Below are positions 8,326 to 16,486 of a stretch of 64,000 bases of DNA, one piece after another. The position numbers and the translations under genes were made by a program. The notes below the pieces were generated by a model, which searched no databases, was not told where the DNA came from, and saw only the letters and a list, made by a program, of their open reading frames with translations. Numbering within the stretch: the stretch's first letter is position 1; every line of letters begins with the position of its first letter. The stretch is from positions 1 through 64,000 of the forward strand of contig JAJFVC010000088.1 in the NCBI GenBank assembly GCA_021372005.1. Reading direction: 5' to 3'. Origin of the DNA: Planctomycetaceae bacterium (GTDB taxonomy: Bacteria; Planctomycetota; Planctomycetia; Pirellulales; Thermoguttaceae).

Positions 8326-9648
8326 TCAATCCTCCAACATGATGCGCTCGCGGAATGCGCTGGACGGCAATCGGATGCCGGCCGACTCGAGCCGCGGCAT
8401 GAACATGGGTCGAATGCCCGTGGCGATGAACTTTCCGAAGGCGCGGCCGGTTTCGTCCACGCCCTCCTTGTCGTAACGGTAGACGTCCTGCATCACGATC
8501 GTGTCCTGTTCCATGCCGACGATTTCGGTGATGGCCGTCACCTTGCGGGCGCCGCCTTGAAGACGGCTTACCTGGACCACCATGTCGATCGCGCTGGAAA
8601 TCTGGTTGCGCATCGCCTTCAACGGCAACTCGAAGCCGGCCATCATTACCATGGTCTCCAATCGGGACAACGCGTCGCGCGGGCTGTTGGCGTGCAGCGT
8701 GGTCATCGAGCCCTCGTGGCCGGTGTTCATCGCTTGCAGCATGTCGAGCGCTTCGGAGCCGCGGCACTCACCGATGATGATGCGTTCGGGCCGCATACGC
8801 AAGGCGTTTCGCACCAAGTCGGTCGCGTTGATCGCGCCTTTGCCTTCGATATTGGCCGGACGGGTTTCCAGCCGTACGACGTGGTCCTGCTGCAACTGCA
8901 ACTCGGCCGCGTCTTCGATGGTCACAATGCGGTCCGTATTGGGAATGAAGCTGGAGAGCGTGTTCAGCAGCGTCGTTTTTCCGGAACCGGTGCCGCCGGA
9001 GATCACGATGTTCAATCGCGCCTTGATCGCGCCTTCCAGCAACATCACCATTTCGGGCGTGAAGGCGTGGTAGTTCAGCAGATCCTCTAATTTCAGCGGA
9101 TTGGCGCCGAACCGCCGAATGGAAACGCACGCCCCGTCGAGGGCCAGCGGCGGAATGATCGCGTTGAAACGCGAGCCGTCGGCCATGCGGGCGTCGACCA
9201 TCGGGCAGGTTTCGTCCACGCGACGCCCGACCTTCGAGATGATTCGATCGATGATCTGCATCAGATGTTTGTTGTCGCGGAACGAAACGCTGGTTTTCTC
9301 CATCTTGCCGCGACGCTCGCAATACACGTTTTTCGGACCGTTGATCAAAATATCGCTGATCGTCGAATCCTTCAGCAGCATTTCCAACGGGCCAAGGCCG
9401 AACGTCTCGTCGAGCACCTCGCTGACCAACCGTTCGCGCTCGTTGCGATTCAACAGCGTGTCTTCGGTGTCGCAGAGATGTTCGATCACCAGCCGGATTT
9501 CGCGACGCAGGGTGTCGCCTTCCAACTCGCCCACGCGCGACAGATCGAGTTTGTCGACCAGTTTGCTGTGGATGCGTTGTTTGAGTTCCTCGAAGGATCC
9601 CTCTTTCGCTTCGGCGGCGTGCAAGATCGGCGTCATCATTTTCGGCAT
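8326..9648 (-). CDS. cpaF: Tad pilus assembly/secretion ATPase TadA (CpaF)
   Basis: About 440 residues, type II/IV secretion hexameric ATPase that powers Flp pilus extrusion. Visible elements are an N-terminal helical domain, Walker [11 protein letters not shown], the Asp box in [10 protein letters not shown], Walker [22 protein letters not shown], and the His box [12 protein letters not shown]. The start at 9648 was chosen because AAGGAA lies 9 nt upstream; ten further codons back to 9678 are possible. Directly followed by tadB (4-nt gap). Confidence 0.96.
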   Translation of the reverse strand: MPKMMTPILHAAEAKEGSFEELKQRIHSKLVDKLDLSRVGELEGDTLRREIRLVIEHLCDTEDTLLNRNERERLVSEVLDETFGLGPLEMLLKDSTISDILINGPKNVYCERRGKMEKTSVSFRDNKHLMQIIDRIISKVGRRVDETCPMVDARMADGSRFNAIIPPLALDGACVSIRRFGANPLKLEDLLNYHAFTPEMVMLLEGAIKARLNIVISGGTGSGKTTLLNTLSSFIPNTDRIVTIEDAAELQLQQDHVVRLETRPANIEGKGAINATDLVRNALRMRPERIIIGECRGSEALDMLQAMNTGHEGSMTTLHANSPRDALSRLETMVMMAGFELPLKAMRNQISSAIDMVVQVSRLQGGARKVTAITEIVGMEQDTIVMQDVYRYDKEGVDETGRAFGKFIATGIRPMFMPRLESAGIRLPSSAFRERIMLED

Positions 9649-9789
9649 CGCAAATGTTTCCTTAAGATCAACCCTCAAGCAAAGATAGCTTATGCCGTCG
9701 CAGCCAAAACCGCGTTTTTCAACGGGTCGGGCGGCGGGGCTCGCCGAGGCGGGGTCGTGGCGATTGTAGGGATTGCGATGGCCGGCGGG

Positions 9790-11004
9790 CTATTTGGCCG
9801 TTTTTGCGGGCCAGAGTTTCCGCAGCGAACCCAGGACGCTCTTGCCGCCGAGTTGATCGGCCCGGGCCGATTCGTCGCCGGAGAGGACGCGGGCCAACGC
9901 GACGATTGATTGCGTGATGGCCGCCTTGGGGGCGTGTTCGATCAGCGGCACGCCGTTGTTGCGGGCCTCGATCATTGTGCGATAATCGTTCGGCAGTTGC
10001 CAGAAGATGTTTCTGCCGATCGTCTCTTCGGCTTTTTTGAGCGTGATCTGTCCGCTGTCGAGCCCGACGCGGTTTACGATGATCTTCACCTTGTCGGCCA
10101 TGCTATCCATGTTGCCCAGCGACATCATCAGCCGGACGACGTTTCGCAGGCACGGCAGGTCGAGCTGCGTGGTCAGCAGAATCTGGTCGGCCGATTCCAA
10201 GGCGACCATGTCGGTCGGCGTGTAGGCCTTCGACAGATCGAGCACCAGATGAGTGAACGTGGCCTTCATCAGTCCGATCACGCGATGCAAGTCCTCGCGG
10301 GTGACCAGCGAGACGTCCTCCAACTGCACCGGACGCGGCAGCAAATAGAGGCCGGACGAGTGCTTAGTCAACGACCGCTTCAGCAGCGCGAAGTCCAGCC
10401 GCGTGACATTTTGGGAAACATCGGCCAGCGTGTAGTCGGGGATGGTGTCCAAAAATACGTCGGCGTCGCCAAGGCAAAGGTCCAAATCGACCAGCGCGAC
10501 GGAGTTTTGCGTATCTTGCGCCAAGGCACAACCGAGGTTGACCGCCAAACTGGTCGTGCCGACGCCGCCGATGGCCCCGGCCACCGCGATCACCTGGCTG
10601 CCGCGAGGCCGTTGGTCGCCGGGCCCGAATCGTCGCTCGCCGATCCGCCCCAGGGCGGCCAGCAGGTCTTCGATTTTGACCGGCTGCGTGAGAAACTCTT
10701 TCGCCCCGGCCCGGAGCGCCTGCAAAATCAACGAGCCGTCATTCGACGAACTGACGACCAGGACGGCGCACTTCGGCGAGGCCGAGGCCAAATGCGAAAC
10801 CAATTCGAGCGCCTTGGCCGGATCGGAATCGATCGCCACCAGCCCAATGTCCGGATTGGTTTGCGCCACCACGTCGGCGAAGAACTCGTAACGCGAGCAC
10901 TCGGCTTCGAGCCAAACCATGTCCATCCCCAACAACAAATTTTTCAGCGATTCCCGCTGAAAATCATTGGGATCGACGATGGCCAGACGCAGGACGTTGC
11001 TCAT
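9790..11004 (-). CDS. cpaE: Tad pilus localisation ATPase-like protein TadZ/CpaE
   Basis: About 404 residues. An atypical CheY-like receiver domain comes first (residues about 5-115: LRLAIVDPND, then VVSSSNDG and KEFLTQPV). A ParA/MinD-type domain follows (IGGVGTTSLAVNLG, then LVDLDLCLGDADVFLD). The deviant Walker A has neither the signature Lys nor the usual GK-T lysine, as is common in the TadZ/CpaE family. It is expected to position the Tad apparatus in the cell. Start placed at MSNVLRLAIVDP. Confidence 0.92.
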   Translation of the reverse strand: MSNVLRLAIVDPNDFQRESLKNLLLGMDMVWLEAECSRYEFFADVVAQTNPDIGLVAIDSDPAKALELVSHLASASPKCAVLVVSSSNDGSLILQALRAGAKEFLTQPVKIEDLLAALGRIGERRFGPGDQRPRGSQVIAVAGAIGGVGTTSLAVNLGCALAQDTQNSVALVDLDLCLGDADVFLDTIPDYTLADVSQNVTRLDFALLKRSLTKHSSGLYLLPRPVQLEDVSLVTREDLHRVIGLMKATFTHLVLDLSKAYTPTDMVALESADQILLTTQLDLPCLRNVVRLMMSLGNMDSMADKVKIIVNRVGLDSGQITLKKAEETIGRNIFWQLPNDYRTMIEARNNGVPLIEHAPKAAITQSIVALARVLSGDESARADQLGGKSVLGSLRKLWPAKTAK

Positions 11005-11092
11005 GATGGCGCAAAACAGGGGGTGGCGGCGCCCAACACGAACGACAGCGTCCGACACACAATCTTGCAGCGTCTGTCGCTGGGCGTCTTCT

Positions 11093-12829
11093 TTACTTTA
11101 CTACGTCATAGCCGACCGGCCCGATCATTCCGGCGGGACCGTTTGTGGAATCCCCCAAGGAGGGCTTCGTGGCGACGGTCGCTTTGGACGACTTGTAGCG
11201 ATCTTGCGGCTGCGAACCGTTGGTTCCGCTCATTGGGATCGGCGCCGGCGTCGGAATGGTCTGCCCGGGCTCTTGCAGCATGCCTTCCGGCGGCGGAGTC
11301 ATTGCGGGATCGCCGGGGCGGGCCGGACAGGCTGCGGTGTCGTCCGCGCAGGGCACGCAAGGACAGGACTTCGGCACTTCGATATGTCCCTTCATGTACA
11401 GTTCCCAATCGCTGGGATTGGTCGTGTTCATGCCCGGTCCGCCCGGCGGCACCTCGCAGGCGTCCATCGGCTCGACGAACTCGGGCGTGACCAGCATCAG
11501 CAGCTCGACTTCGTTGATGGTGTGATTTTTGGTGCCAAACAGGACGTTGAGATACGGAACCTCACTGATCCAGGGCAGTCCGGTGGCTCCGGCCTCGACG
11601 CGGGATTGCACCAATCCGGCGATCGCCAGCGTTTGACCCGCAACCATTTCGACCCGGGTGTCGGCCGTGCGCGAACGGATGCCGGGCACGGTGGTCCCGT
11701 TGATCGTCGTGCTGTGGGTTTCGTCCAGTTCACTGATGTATGGAATCACGTCGAGTTGGATCTTTCCGTTGCCCAGCACCAAGGGGATGAACTTGATCTG
11801 GGTGCCGTATTGTTTCCAGTCGATCGAGATCGTGCCGAGGCTTTGCGGGACAGGCACGGGGATTTCGCCGCCCGCGTTGAAGTTGGCCGCCCGGCCGCTG
11901 ACGGTCACCAGCGTCGGATCGGAGAGGATTTTCAGCAAGTTGTCCTGACGCAAGGCGTCGAGAAATCCGAAAAAGGCGCTGTTGCCGTTGACGACGCCGA
12001 ACGAGAACGTGCTGGGCGTACCCGATTTGACCGTCGTGGCCAGCGATTGCGACGTGTTGAGCGAATTGGCCAGCAGGCCGGAGATACCCGACCCGACGAC
12101 GCTCGAGCCGTTGATGTTGGCGAAGTCGAATCCCAGACGACGCAGTTTGGTTCGCGAGACCTCCATCACTTTGACGTGCAAAAGCACTTGCTGCACACCG
12201 GCGACGGTCATGTTGTTGATGACCTTCGGATAATACTCCTCGGCGATGTGGACGATGCGCTCGACCGAGTCCGCCTTGTCGACATAGCCGGAGATGAGCA
12301 CGGCGTTCGCCACCGGAACGACCTTCAACGCGGCGTTGGGAAATGTCGATCGCAGGACCATCTGCAATTCGCGGACGTCGTTCAAGACGACCACGTCGAT
12401 CGTGAAAATCTGCCGGTCTTCGCTCCAGAGGTTGATTTGCGTGATGCCGGCCGACTTGGCCGCCACTTGGATCTGCGTAGGCGACAGCGGCGTCAGTTCG
12501 AGCAGGTTTGGGTTGCTGACCTGCGCCTGTGCGATCTTGTGCTCCATTGTCAGGATGCGGCTGGTGTGGACCGTCATCTCCATCCGTTCGCTGGCGGACT
12601 GGACTTTGTGGACGATCGACGCCGACGGCTGTACCGCGGGCGTCGCCATGGGCGTGACGGCGGGCTCCGGCGGCGGCGCCTCGGTCGGTGACGCCGCCAT
12701 GACGGGCCACGCGAGCCCCAAGGCGATCAACGTCAATCCAAGAACCAGTCGACGTTTCGAGGGCGTTCCACCGGAAAGCGGATCGGCGGCCTTGAGGCCG
12801 AGCACAGGCAAAATCGATCGCGTGAACAT
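11093..12829 (-). CDS. cpaC: Tad pilus outer-membrane secretin RcpA/CpaC
   Basis: About 578 residues. It has a signal segment (RLVLGLTLIALGLAWPVMA), an N-terminal pilus-assembly domain with BON-like repeats, and a secretin domain (VLLHVKVMEVSRTKLRRLGFDF, then VAGQTLAIAGLVQS and VPYLNVLFGT, LLMLVTPEFVEP). An unusual Pro/Cys-rich C-terminal tail carries CPCVPC and CPARPGD after the secretin core. The start is supported by AAGGA 8 nt upstream. It forms the outer-membrane channel for the Flp pilus. Confidence 0.94.
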   Translation of the reverse strand: MFTRSILPVLGLKAADPLSGGTPSKRRLVLGLTLIALGLAWPVMAASPTEAPPPEPAVTPMATPAVQPSASIVHKVQSASERMEMTVHTSRILTMEHKIAQAQVSNPNLLELTPLSPTQIQVAAKSAGITQINLWSEDRQIFTIDVVVLNDVRELQMVLRSTFPNAALKVVPVANAVLISGYVDKADSVERIVHIAEEYYPKVINNMTVAGVQQVLLHVKVMEVSRTKLRRLGFDFANINGSSVVGSGISGLLANSLNTSQSLATTVKSGTPSTFSFGVVNGNSAFFGFLDALRQDNLLKILSDPTLVTVSGRAANFNAGGEIPVPVPQSLGTISIDWKQYGTQIKFIPLVLGNGKIQLDVIPYISELDETHSTTINGTTVPGIRSRTADTRVEMVAGQTLAIAGLVQSRVEAGATGLPWISEVPYLNVLFGTKNHTINEVELLMLVTPEFVEPMDACEVPPGGPGMNTTNPSDWELYMKGHIEVPKSCPCVPCADDTAACPARPGDPAMTPPPEGMLQEPGQTIPTPAPIPMSGTNGSQPQDRYKSSKATVATKPSLGDSTNGPAGMIGPVGYDVVK

Positions 12830-12927
12830 CCTTGCATTCCTTGCGTAAAACTCCAAAACCTCGACGGGTTGGAGCTGGGTCATCCTTGATCCTCATGCGG
12901 TCCGCGGCGGACCGAACCGATCTCGCA

Positions 12928-14034
12928 TCAATCCATGTTTCGATCTCGCTTGCCGGTCGGTTTGGGCGACGGATTCGTTGCGGGCGTCTCCTGGGCCGGC
13001 GCCGGTTCCTGCGCGGCCGGCGCTACGACCGCCGCGTTGGCCTGCGCCCCGGCCACCTTCTTCCAATCGCCAAGCGGCGAGTCGGACGACGGGTGGGCGG
13101 CCTGCGACTCAAAGTGGACGTCCTCAATTTCGCCCGCCTTCAACATCCGCATGGTCCAAGTTTGCGAGGATGGCGGGGTCGAACCGGTTGCGGCCGGCTT
13201 CTTTTTCGTTGAATCCAAAAAGTCGACGAAATCTTTCGCCTTGTCCGACAGGTTCTTTTCCGGCGCGACCAGCGATTCCTTGTCGCGCTCGGCTTGATGG
13301 CTTGTGCCGAGCAACTCGCTCGGGCGGGCTTGCGCGATCGGTCCTTGCTGGTCATCCTCGGGGCTTCGCATCACCAGGTTGACCGATCCCATTTGCGAGG
13401 CCAGCATCACTTTGGCCGCTTGTTCGGGCGTGACCAACAGTGAAATGGTCTTTGCGGTGATCGACCGTCCGACGCCGTCCTTTTCTTTCTCCAAATCCAC
13501 CACGTCGTTGACGGCGAATACCTTGATGTCCTGCAAAATGGTTCGCGTGACGGTTTCCTGAATGTCGCGGCCGGGGTCGCGGACCAAATGGATCATCACA
13601 TCGACCCGGTCGCCTGGCAGAATCAGGCTGCTGCCGCCGCTGACCAGGTCCACCTTGACCGGCACGACGCGATAGCCTTTGGGAATCAACGCCGTGGCGC
13701 CCTGTTCGCTGGCGCCTTTGCCCAACAGCCGGTTCTCCAAAATCAGCTCACCGGTGTAAAGCTTCGTGCGAGTGCGGCGTCCTTCGATATTTTCGATTTT
13801 TGAGATCGCGCCGCGCGGCACCTTGTCCTTGGGCCATTGCTTCAACTCGATCATTTGCGAGGTGAGCATCTCACCTAGGCCGATGTCGGTCATGGCGACG
13901 AAGATCGGCACATTTTGGCCCACCGGCCCGATCGGCTCGGCGTTTCGTCGGGCGATCACCTCTGTGATGCCGATCGATGCCACGAGGCCGCAGCCGATCG
14001 CCAACAACAATAAGGCCAAAGATTTGGGTCGCAT
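12928..14034 (-). CDS. cpaB: Flp pilus assembly protein CpaB (RcpC)
   Basis: About 368 residues. There is an N-terminal membrane anchor (RPKSLALLLLAIGCGLVASIGI), an SAF-type domain (PIFVAMTDIGLGEMLTSQMI, then YTGELILENRLL), and the CpaB core (YRVVPVKVDLVSGGSSLILPGDRVDVMIH). The last 100 residues or so are Pro/Ala-rich, a long extension past the usual end. Start at MRPKSL; the upstream frame has no family counterpart. Periplasmic, expected to associate with the secretin. Confidence 0.92.
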   Translation of the reverse strand: MRPKSLALLLLAIGCGLVASIGITEVIARRNAEPIGPVGQNVPIFVAMTDIGLGEMLTSQMIELKQWPKDKVPRGAISKIENIEGRRTRTKLYTGELILENRLLGKGASEQGATALIPKGYRVVPVKVDLVSGGSSLILPGDRVDVMIHLVRDPGRDIQETVTRTILQDIKVFAVNDVVDLEKEKDGVGRSITAKTISLLVTPEQAAKVMLASQMGSVNLVMRSPEDDQQGPIAQARPSELLGTSHQAERDKESLVAPEKNLSDKAKDFVDFLDSTKKKPAATGSTPPSSQTWTMRMLKAGEIEDVHFESQAAHPSSDSPLGDWKKVAGAQANAAVVAPAAQEPAPAQETPATNPSPKPTGKRDRNMD

Positions 14035-14066
14035 AAACGTGTTAAGCTTTCGCGTTGTTCCGTCGC

Positions 14067-14534
14067 TTATTGAACGGTTTCTCGCCGCATGACCACCGTC
14101 GCGCTCATCGTGCCGAGATTTTTCAAAAACCATGGGGCCGGCAGCCAGCTTACGTTGCTGTAAGGCACCTGCGCGCTGACGACCACCGATTCGCCGTAAC
14201 CGATGGTGCTCGGTTCCACCTCGGCGCCGCTGCTGTTGCACACTTTGGCCGATCCGCCAGAGATCCCGGCGCTGGTCAAATAGCCGGTGACTTTCGACTC
14301 GGCCGCTGCGCTGGTCGCCCCGTCCAAAACCGCGTATCGGGCGCCCTCGCGGGCGGCGTTCGTCAACACCTGTTGCACCATGATGGCTCGACCGAACTCG
14401 ATCATTCCAAACATCAATAAAAAGAACAGCGGCGCAACAATGGCGAACTCAACCGCCGCCGCGCCTCGTCGATTTCTTCGGCATGTTCGGCAAGCCTTCT
14501 CTAGATTAACTGTCGAGCCGGTGGCCTTTTGCAT
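14067..14534 (-). CDS. tadE: TadE-like minor pseudopilin
   Basis: About 155 residues. The TadE signature is at residues 20-65: RRGAAAVEFAIVAPLFFLLM followed by GMIEFGRAIMVQQVLTNAAREGARYAV. The Glu in VEFAIV and the hydrophobic stretch are typical of pseudopilins processed by TadV. GGGGAG sits 5 nt upstream of the ATG. It lies between tadV and cpaB, and no separate TadF or TadG is present, so this is a minimal set with one minor pilin. Confidence 0.9.
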   Translation of the reverse strand: MQKATGSTVNLEKACRTCRRNRRGAAAVEFAIVAPLFFLLMFGMIEFGRAIMVQQVLTNAAREGARYAVLDGATSAAAESKVTGYLTSAGISGGSAKVCNSSGAEVEPSTIGYGESVVVSAQVPYSNVSWLPAPWFLKNLGTMSATVVMRRETVQ

Positions 14535-14623
14535 CGTGTCTCCCCAATCTGGAGGAAAGGCGACGCGGCACGGATCGGTCACCGAACAGTTTTTTGATCG
14601 AAAGATAGGTGAAATGGGTGATT

Positions 14624-15190
14624 TCATATCAACATTCCAGCCCAGGCAAAATAGGCGATTGAACCAATGGCGATTGGAATCCCATAAGGGAGCAACAACA
14701 TGCGGCTCTTACGTTCCGCGGCGATCGCCGACAACGCATTGGGGTCTCGCACCTCCAAGATTTCGTGGGCGATGGCCCAAAACTGGTAGGCGTGGTGTCG
14801 CCACTGATGTCGCCACAACACCATGCCGATGGCGATCAATCCGCCGACCAATGCGGAAACGCAAAAGGCGTAGAGGGTGACGACCGCGCCGACCCAAGCG
14901 CCGACGCCGGCCAACAGTTTGACGTCGCCGGCGCCCATGCCACCGATCGCGTAGGCCGGCAACAGGAGTCCCAGGCCCACCATGGTTCCCACCATGCTAT
15001 CGCCCAATCCGATCCAACCGAACTGCCAGGCGCTGTAAATCCATCCGGCCAACAGCAGCGGATAGGTGATCCAGTTGGGCACTTTCAATTTCAAACCATC
15101 GATCACGGCGGCGAAAATCAGTACGGCGCTGAGCAGCCAGACGGGCCAATTGTCCGTGAGGAATGCGGGAAGGTGCAGGGGCGTCAACAT
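14624..15190 (-). CDS. tadV: Prepilin peptidase TadV/CpaA (A24 family)
   Basis: About 188 residues with about six TM helices. The two catalytic aspartates of the aspartic leader peptidase are visible: AAVIDGLKLKVPNW near residue 30, and the GMGAGDVKL (GxGD) motif near residue 86. It is expected to cleave Flp and TadE after the leader Gly. GGAG precedes the ATG. It follows the flp terminator, so tadV and the structural genes may have their own promoter; TTGACC at about 15241-15246 has only a poor partner -10. Confidence 0.9.
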   Translation of the reverse strand: MLTPLHLPAFLTDNWPVWLLSAVLIFAAVIDGLKLKVPNWITYPLLLAGWIYSAWQFGWIGLGDSMVGTMVGLGLLLPAYAIGGMGAGDVKLLAGVGAWVGAVVTLYAFCVSALVGGLIAIGMVLWRHQWRHHAYQFWAIAHEILEVRDPNALSAIAAERKSRMLLLPYGIPIAIGSIAYFAWAGMLI

Positions 15191-15246
15191 GCCAGAGGGC
15201 TCCGTAAGTGTGAAGGTGAAGATGATCTCCTACACAATGTATAGGT

Positions 15247-15289
15247 CAAAAAAACACCCCTCGAAACCATTTCCTTGGCTTCGAGGGGT
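15247..15289 (-). terminator. Rho-independent terminator after flp
   Basis: ACCCCTCGAA and TTCGAGGGGT form a perfect 10-bp stem (15256-15265 with 15280-15289) around a 14-nt loop, followed on the minus strand by G and seven T. It lies 71 bp past the flp stop and before tadV. Most transcripts probably carry flp alone, giving the major pilin a higher mRNA level than the assembly genes. Confidence 0.88.
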
Positions 15290-15359
15290 CTCTTCCGGTT
15301 CTAGCGGTCTTTACGCTTCGGCTCGAATCCCGAGCCGGGTTCCCACACGGCCAACCGCC

Positions 15360-15536
15360 TTAGGTTCCGACCTTCGACGAAATGGTCTGGAAGGTCTTGT
15401 TGGCGTTGGTGCCGATCGACGTGATCGCCGTCAAGCAAACGATGACGATCAGGGCCAGCATCACGGCGTACTCCACCGCGGTCGGGCCGTCCTCGGACAC
15501 GAGGAAACGTTGCACTTTCTGAGCGAGCGACTTCAT
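15360..15536 (-). CDS. flp: Flp-type major pilin
   Basis: A 58-residue class IVb prepilin. The leader ends at G17 and the processing site reads EDG/PTAVEY, with the conserved Glu at +5 and Tyr at +6 of the mature pilin. A hydrophobic helix (AVMLALIVIVCLTAITSIG) and a short polar tail follow. GGAGG lies 7 nt before the ATG. It is the first gene of the Tad locus, with its own promoter, structured leader and terminator. The frame is open upstream through the whole leader, and an ATG 40 codons earlier (15656) exists, but only the short form matches the family. Confidence 0.95.
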   Translation of the reverse strand: MKSLAQKVQRFLVSEDGPTAVEYAVMLALIVIVCLTAITSIGTNANKTFQTISSKVGT

Positions 15537-15549
15537 GGGTATTCCTCCA

Positions 15550-15585
15550 TTCCGGATGCGGCTTTCCGAAGAAAGCCGGCCGGAA
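15550..15585 (-). promoter_or_regulatory. Stable hairpin adjoining the flp ribosome-binding site
   Basis: TTCCGG/CCGGAA forms an outer stem and CGGCTTTC/GAAAGCCG an 8-bp inner stem capped by a UUCG tetraloop. The hairpin ends 1 nt from the flp GGAGG region. It may protect the mRNA 5' region or tune translation initiation. Confidence 0.6.
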
Positions 15586-15705
15586 CCACAAAACCCTATT
15601 GGGACCCTTCGGATGAAACATCCGCCCTTTCGGGCGAACGCCAGCCTGCGGCTCATCGTCGGGATCCCACCTTTAGTAAAACCAAAACCTCTTCGTCTCC
15701 CGCTC

Positions 15706-15739
15706 TGCCGAAAACAACTCTTACCACACCCTTTCGGCA
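15706..15739 (-). promoter_or_regulatory. Candidate switching stem of the c-di-GMP riboswitch
   Basis: The 3' strand of the aptamer P1 runs into TGCCGAAA (15732-15739), which is perfectly complementary to TTTCGGCA 18 nt downstream (15706-15713). Forming this 8-bp stem would break P1, so the two structures are mutually exclusive. No U-run follows, so it does not look like a simple terminator. Confidence 0.5.
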
Positions 15740-15816
15740 ACCAGGCTTCCGACGGACACAATCCGCCGACCCTTGGTTTTGCGTCCCGGCCTTGCGACCG
15801 GTTTGCCTTTATCGAG
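15728..15816 (-). promoter_or_regulatory. c-di-GMP-I (GEMM) riboswitch aptamer in the flp leader
   Basis: Read on the minus strand, the GEMM-I signature elements occur in order. AAAGGCAAACC is the 5' side of P1 with the ligand-binding G. The CCGGTC-GCAA-GGCCGG hairpin is P2 with a GNRA tetraloop. GGGACGCAAAACC contains the conserved A that stacks between the two bases of the ligand. A P3 arm follows (CGGCGGA/TCCGTCG), then GAAGCCTGGTTGCC closes P1. This matches the Vibrio cholerae Vc2 layout element by element. Location in the leader of the Flp pilin gene fits the known role of c-di-GMP in attachment. Whether binding turns expression on or off cannot be read from the sequence. Confidence 0.9.
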
Positions 15817-15821
15817 GATGA

Positions 15822-15950
15822 AGAGGTTGCAGGCCTTTTCACAGGATGTTCCGCCGTTCCGAAAAGCGCACCAGCGATGCGGCGGAGAAACCTCCCGCGT
15901 CCAAGCCGCCACACGGCTCGGAAAGGCGAATGCCTTTGCATCCAACCTCT
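15822..15950 (-). ncRNA. Unrecognised four-way-junction structured RNA at the 5' end of the flp transcript
   Basis: An 8-bp closing stem AGAGGTTG/CAACCTCT (15943-15950 with 15822-15829) encloses three hairpins. A: AAAGGC-ATTC-GCCTTT (15922-15937). B: AGCCG-TGTGG-CGGCT (15904-15918). C: TCCGCCG/CGGCGGA (15850-15886) with further pairing inside. The predicted transcription start, 8 nt after the -10 box, coincides with the first base of the closing stem. It lies 5 nt upstream of the riboswitch aptamer. I do not recognise it as a known class; it could be a second sensor, a stabilising element or a planctomycete-specific RNA. Confidence 0.6.
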
Positions 15951-15957
15951 ATAAAAC

Positions 15958-15986
15958 ACCCTAGGTCGACTTTTGGAGGTTGTCAA
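15958..15986 (-). promoter_or_regulatory. Promoter of flp
   Basis: On the minus strand a perfect TTGACA (15981-15986) is 17 bp from TAGGGT (15958-15963). The start would be near 15950, giving a leader of about 414 nt. Confidence 0.7.
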
Positions 15987-16185
15987 ATTTTCGTTTAAAA
16001 ACATTTGCGGCCATTGCGAGCTCTGCGAGCTTCAGGGAAAGACGTAAGGTATGTTTTCCTTAGAAGGGGGAAAGTCGTTTTTTGACAGAACCCGATGGTG
16101 GATCGCAAAGCGGAGGATGGCGACCGATTCGTTGCGTTTTGACGCCTCCGCGTTTCCAATTTCGCGTTTTTTGAAGGTGCACGCC

Positions 16186-16368
16186 ATGCATGCTCATTGT
16201 CCCTACTGCCAAGGGCGGGTCGTGCAAACCAGGAACCAAGACGGTCCCAATTTTTGCCCGCAGTGTCGCAAACTCTTTTACGTGCCCGAGGAGCCCCGCG
16301 TACCGTCCTGGATTCTCGGCGTTTTGGTCATTCTGGTGGCCAATTGGCAGGTTCTCTTGAATCACTAG
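16186..16368 (+). CDS. Small zinc-ribbon membrane protein
   Basis: A 60-residue protein with two CxxC pairs (CPYC at residues 4-7, CPQC at 28-31) forming a likely zinc ribbon, a short linker, then one TM helix (WILGVLVILVANWQVLL). The start at 16186 with GAAGGTG upstream is preferred because the longer frame from 16051 adds only basic low-complexity sequence. Function unknown; perhaps a membrane-tethered regulator of the downstream glycosylation genes. Confidence 0.6.
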   Translation: MHAHCPYCQGRVVQTRNQDGPNFCPQCRKLFYVPEEPRVPSWILGVLVILVANWQVLLNH

Positions 16369-16486
16369 CGATGGGGCGTTCGATTCGATGGCATCGGAAT
16401 TCTCGGTTTCCCCCCATGCGCACACGCCGTGGCGCATAACCTATGTTTGCACAGAACCATCCCAACCCTTTGACGCTTCTACGCGA

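Noticed and set aside
9910-12691. Two long plus-strand frames of 526 and 574 codons
   Set aside because: They are antisense to tadZ and rcpA, and their products are Gln/Arg/His/Asp-rich without a recognisable fold.
15191-15250. Consensus promoter for tadV after the flp terminator
   Set aside because: TTGACC is present, but the -10 candidate at 17 bp is only ATCATC, too weak to annotate as a site.
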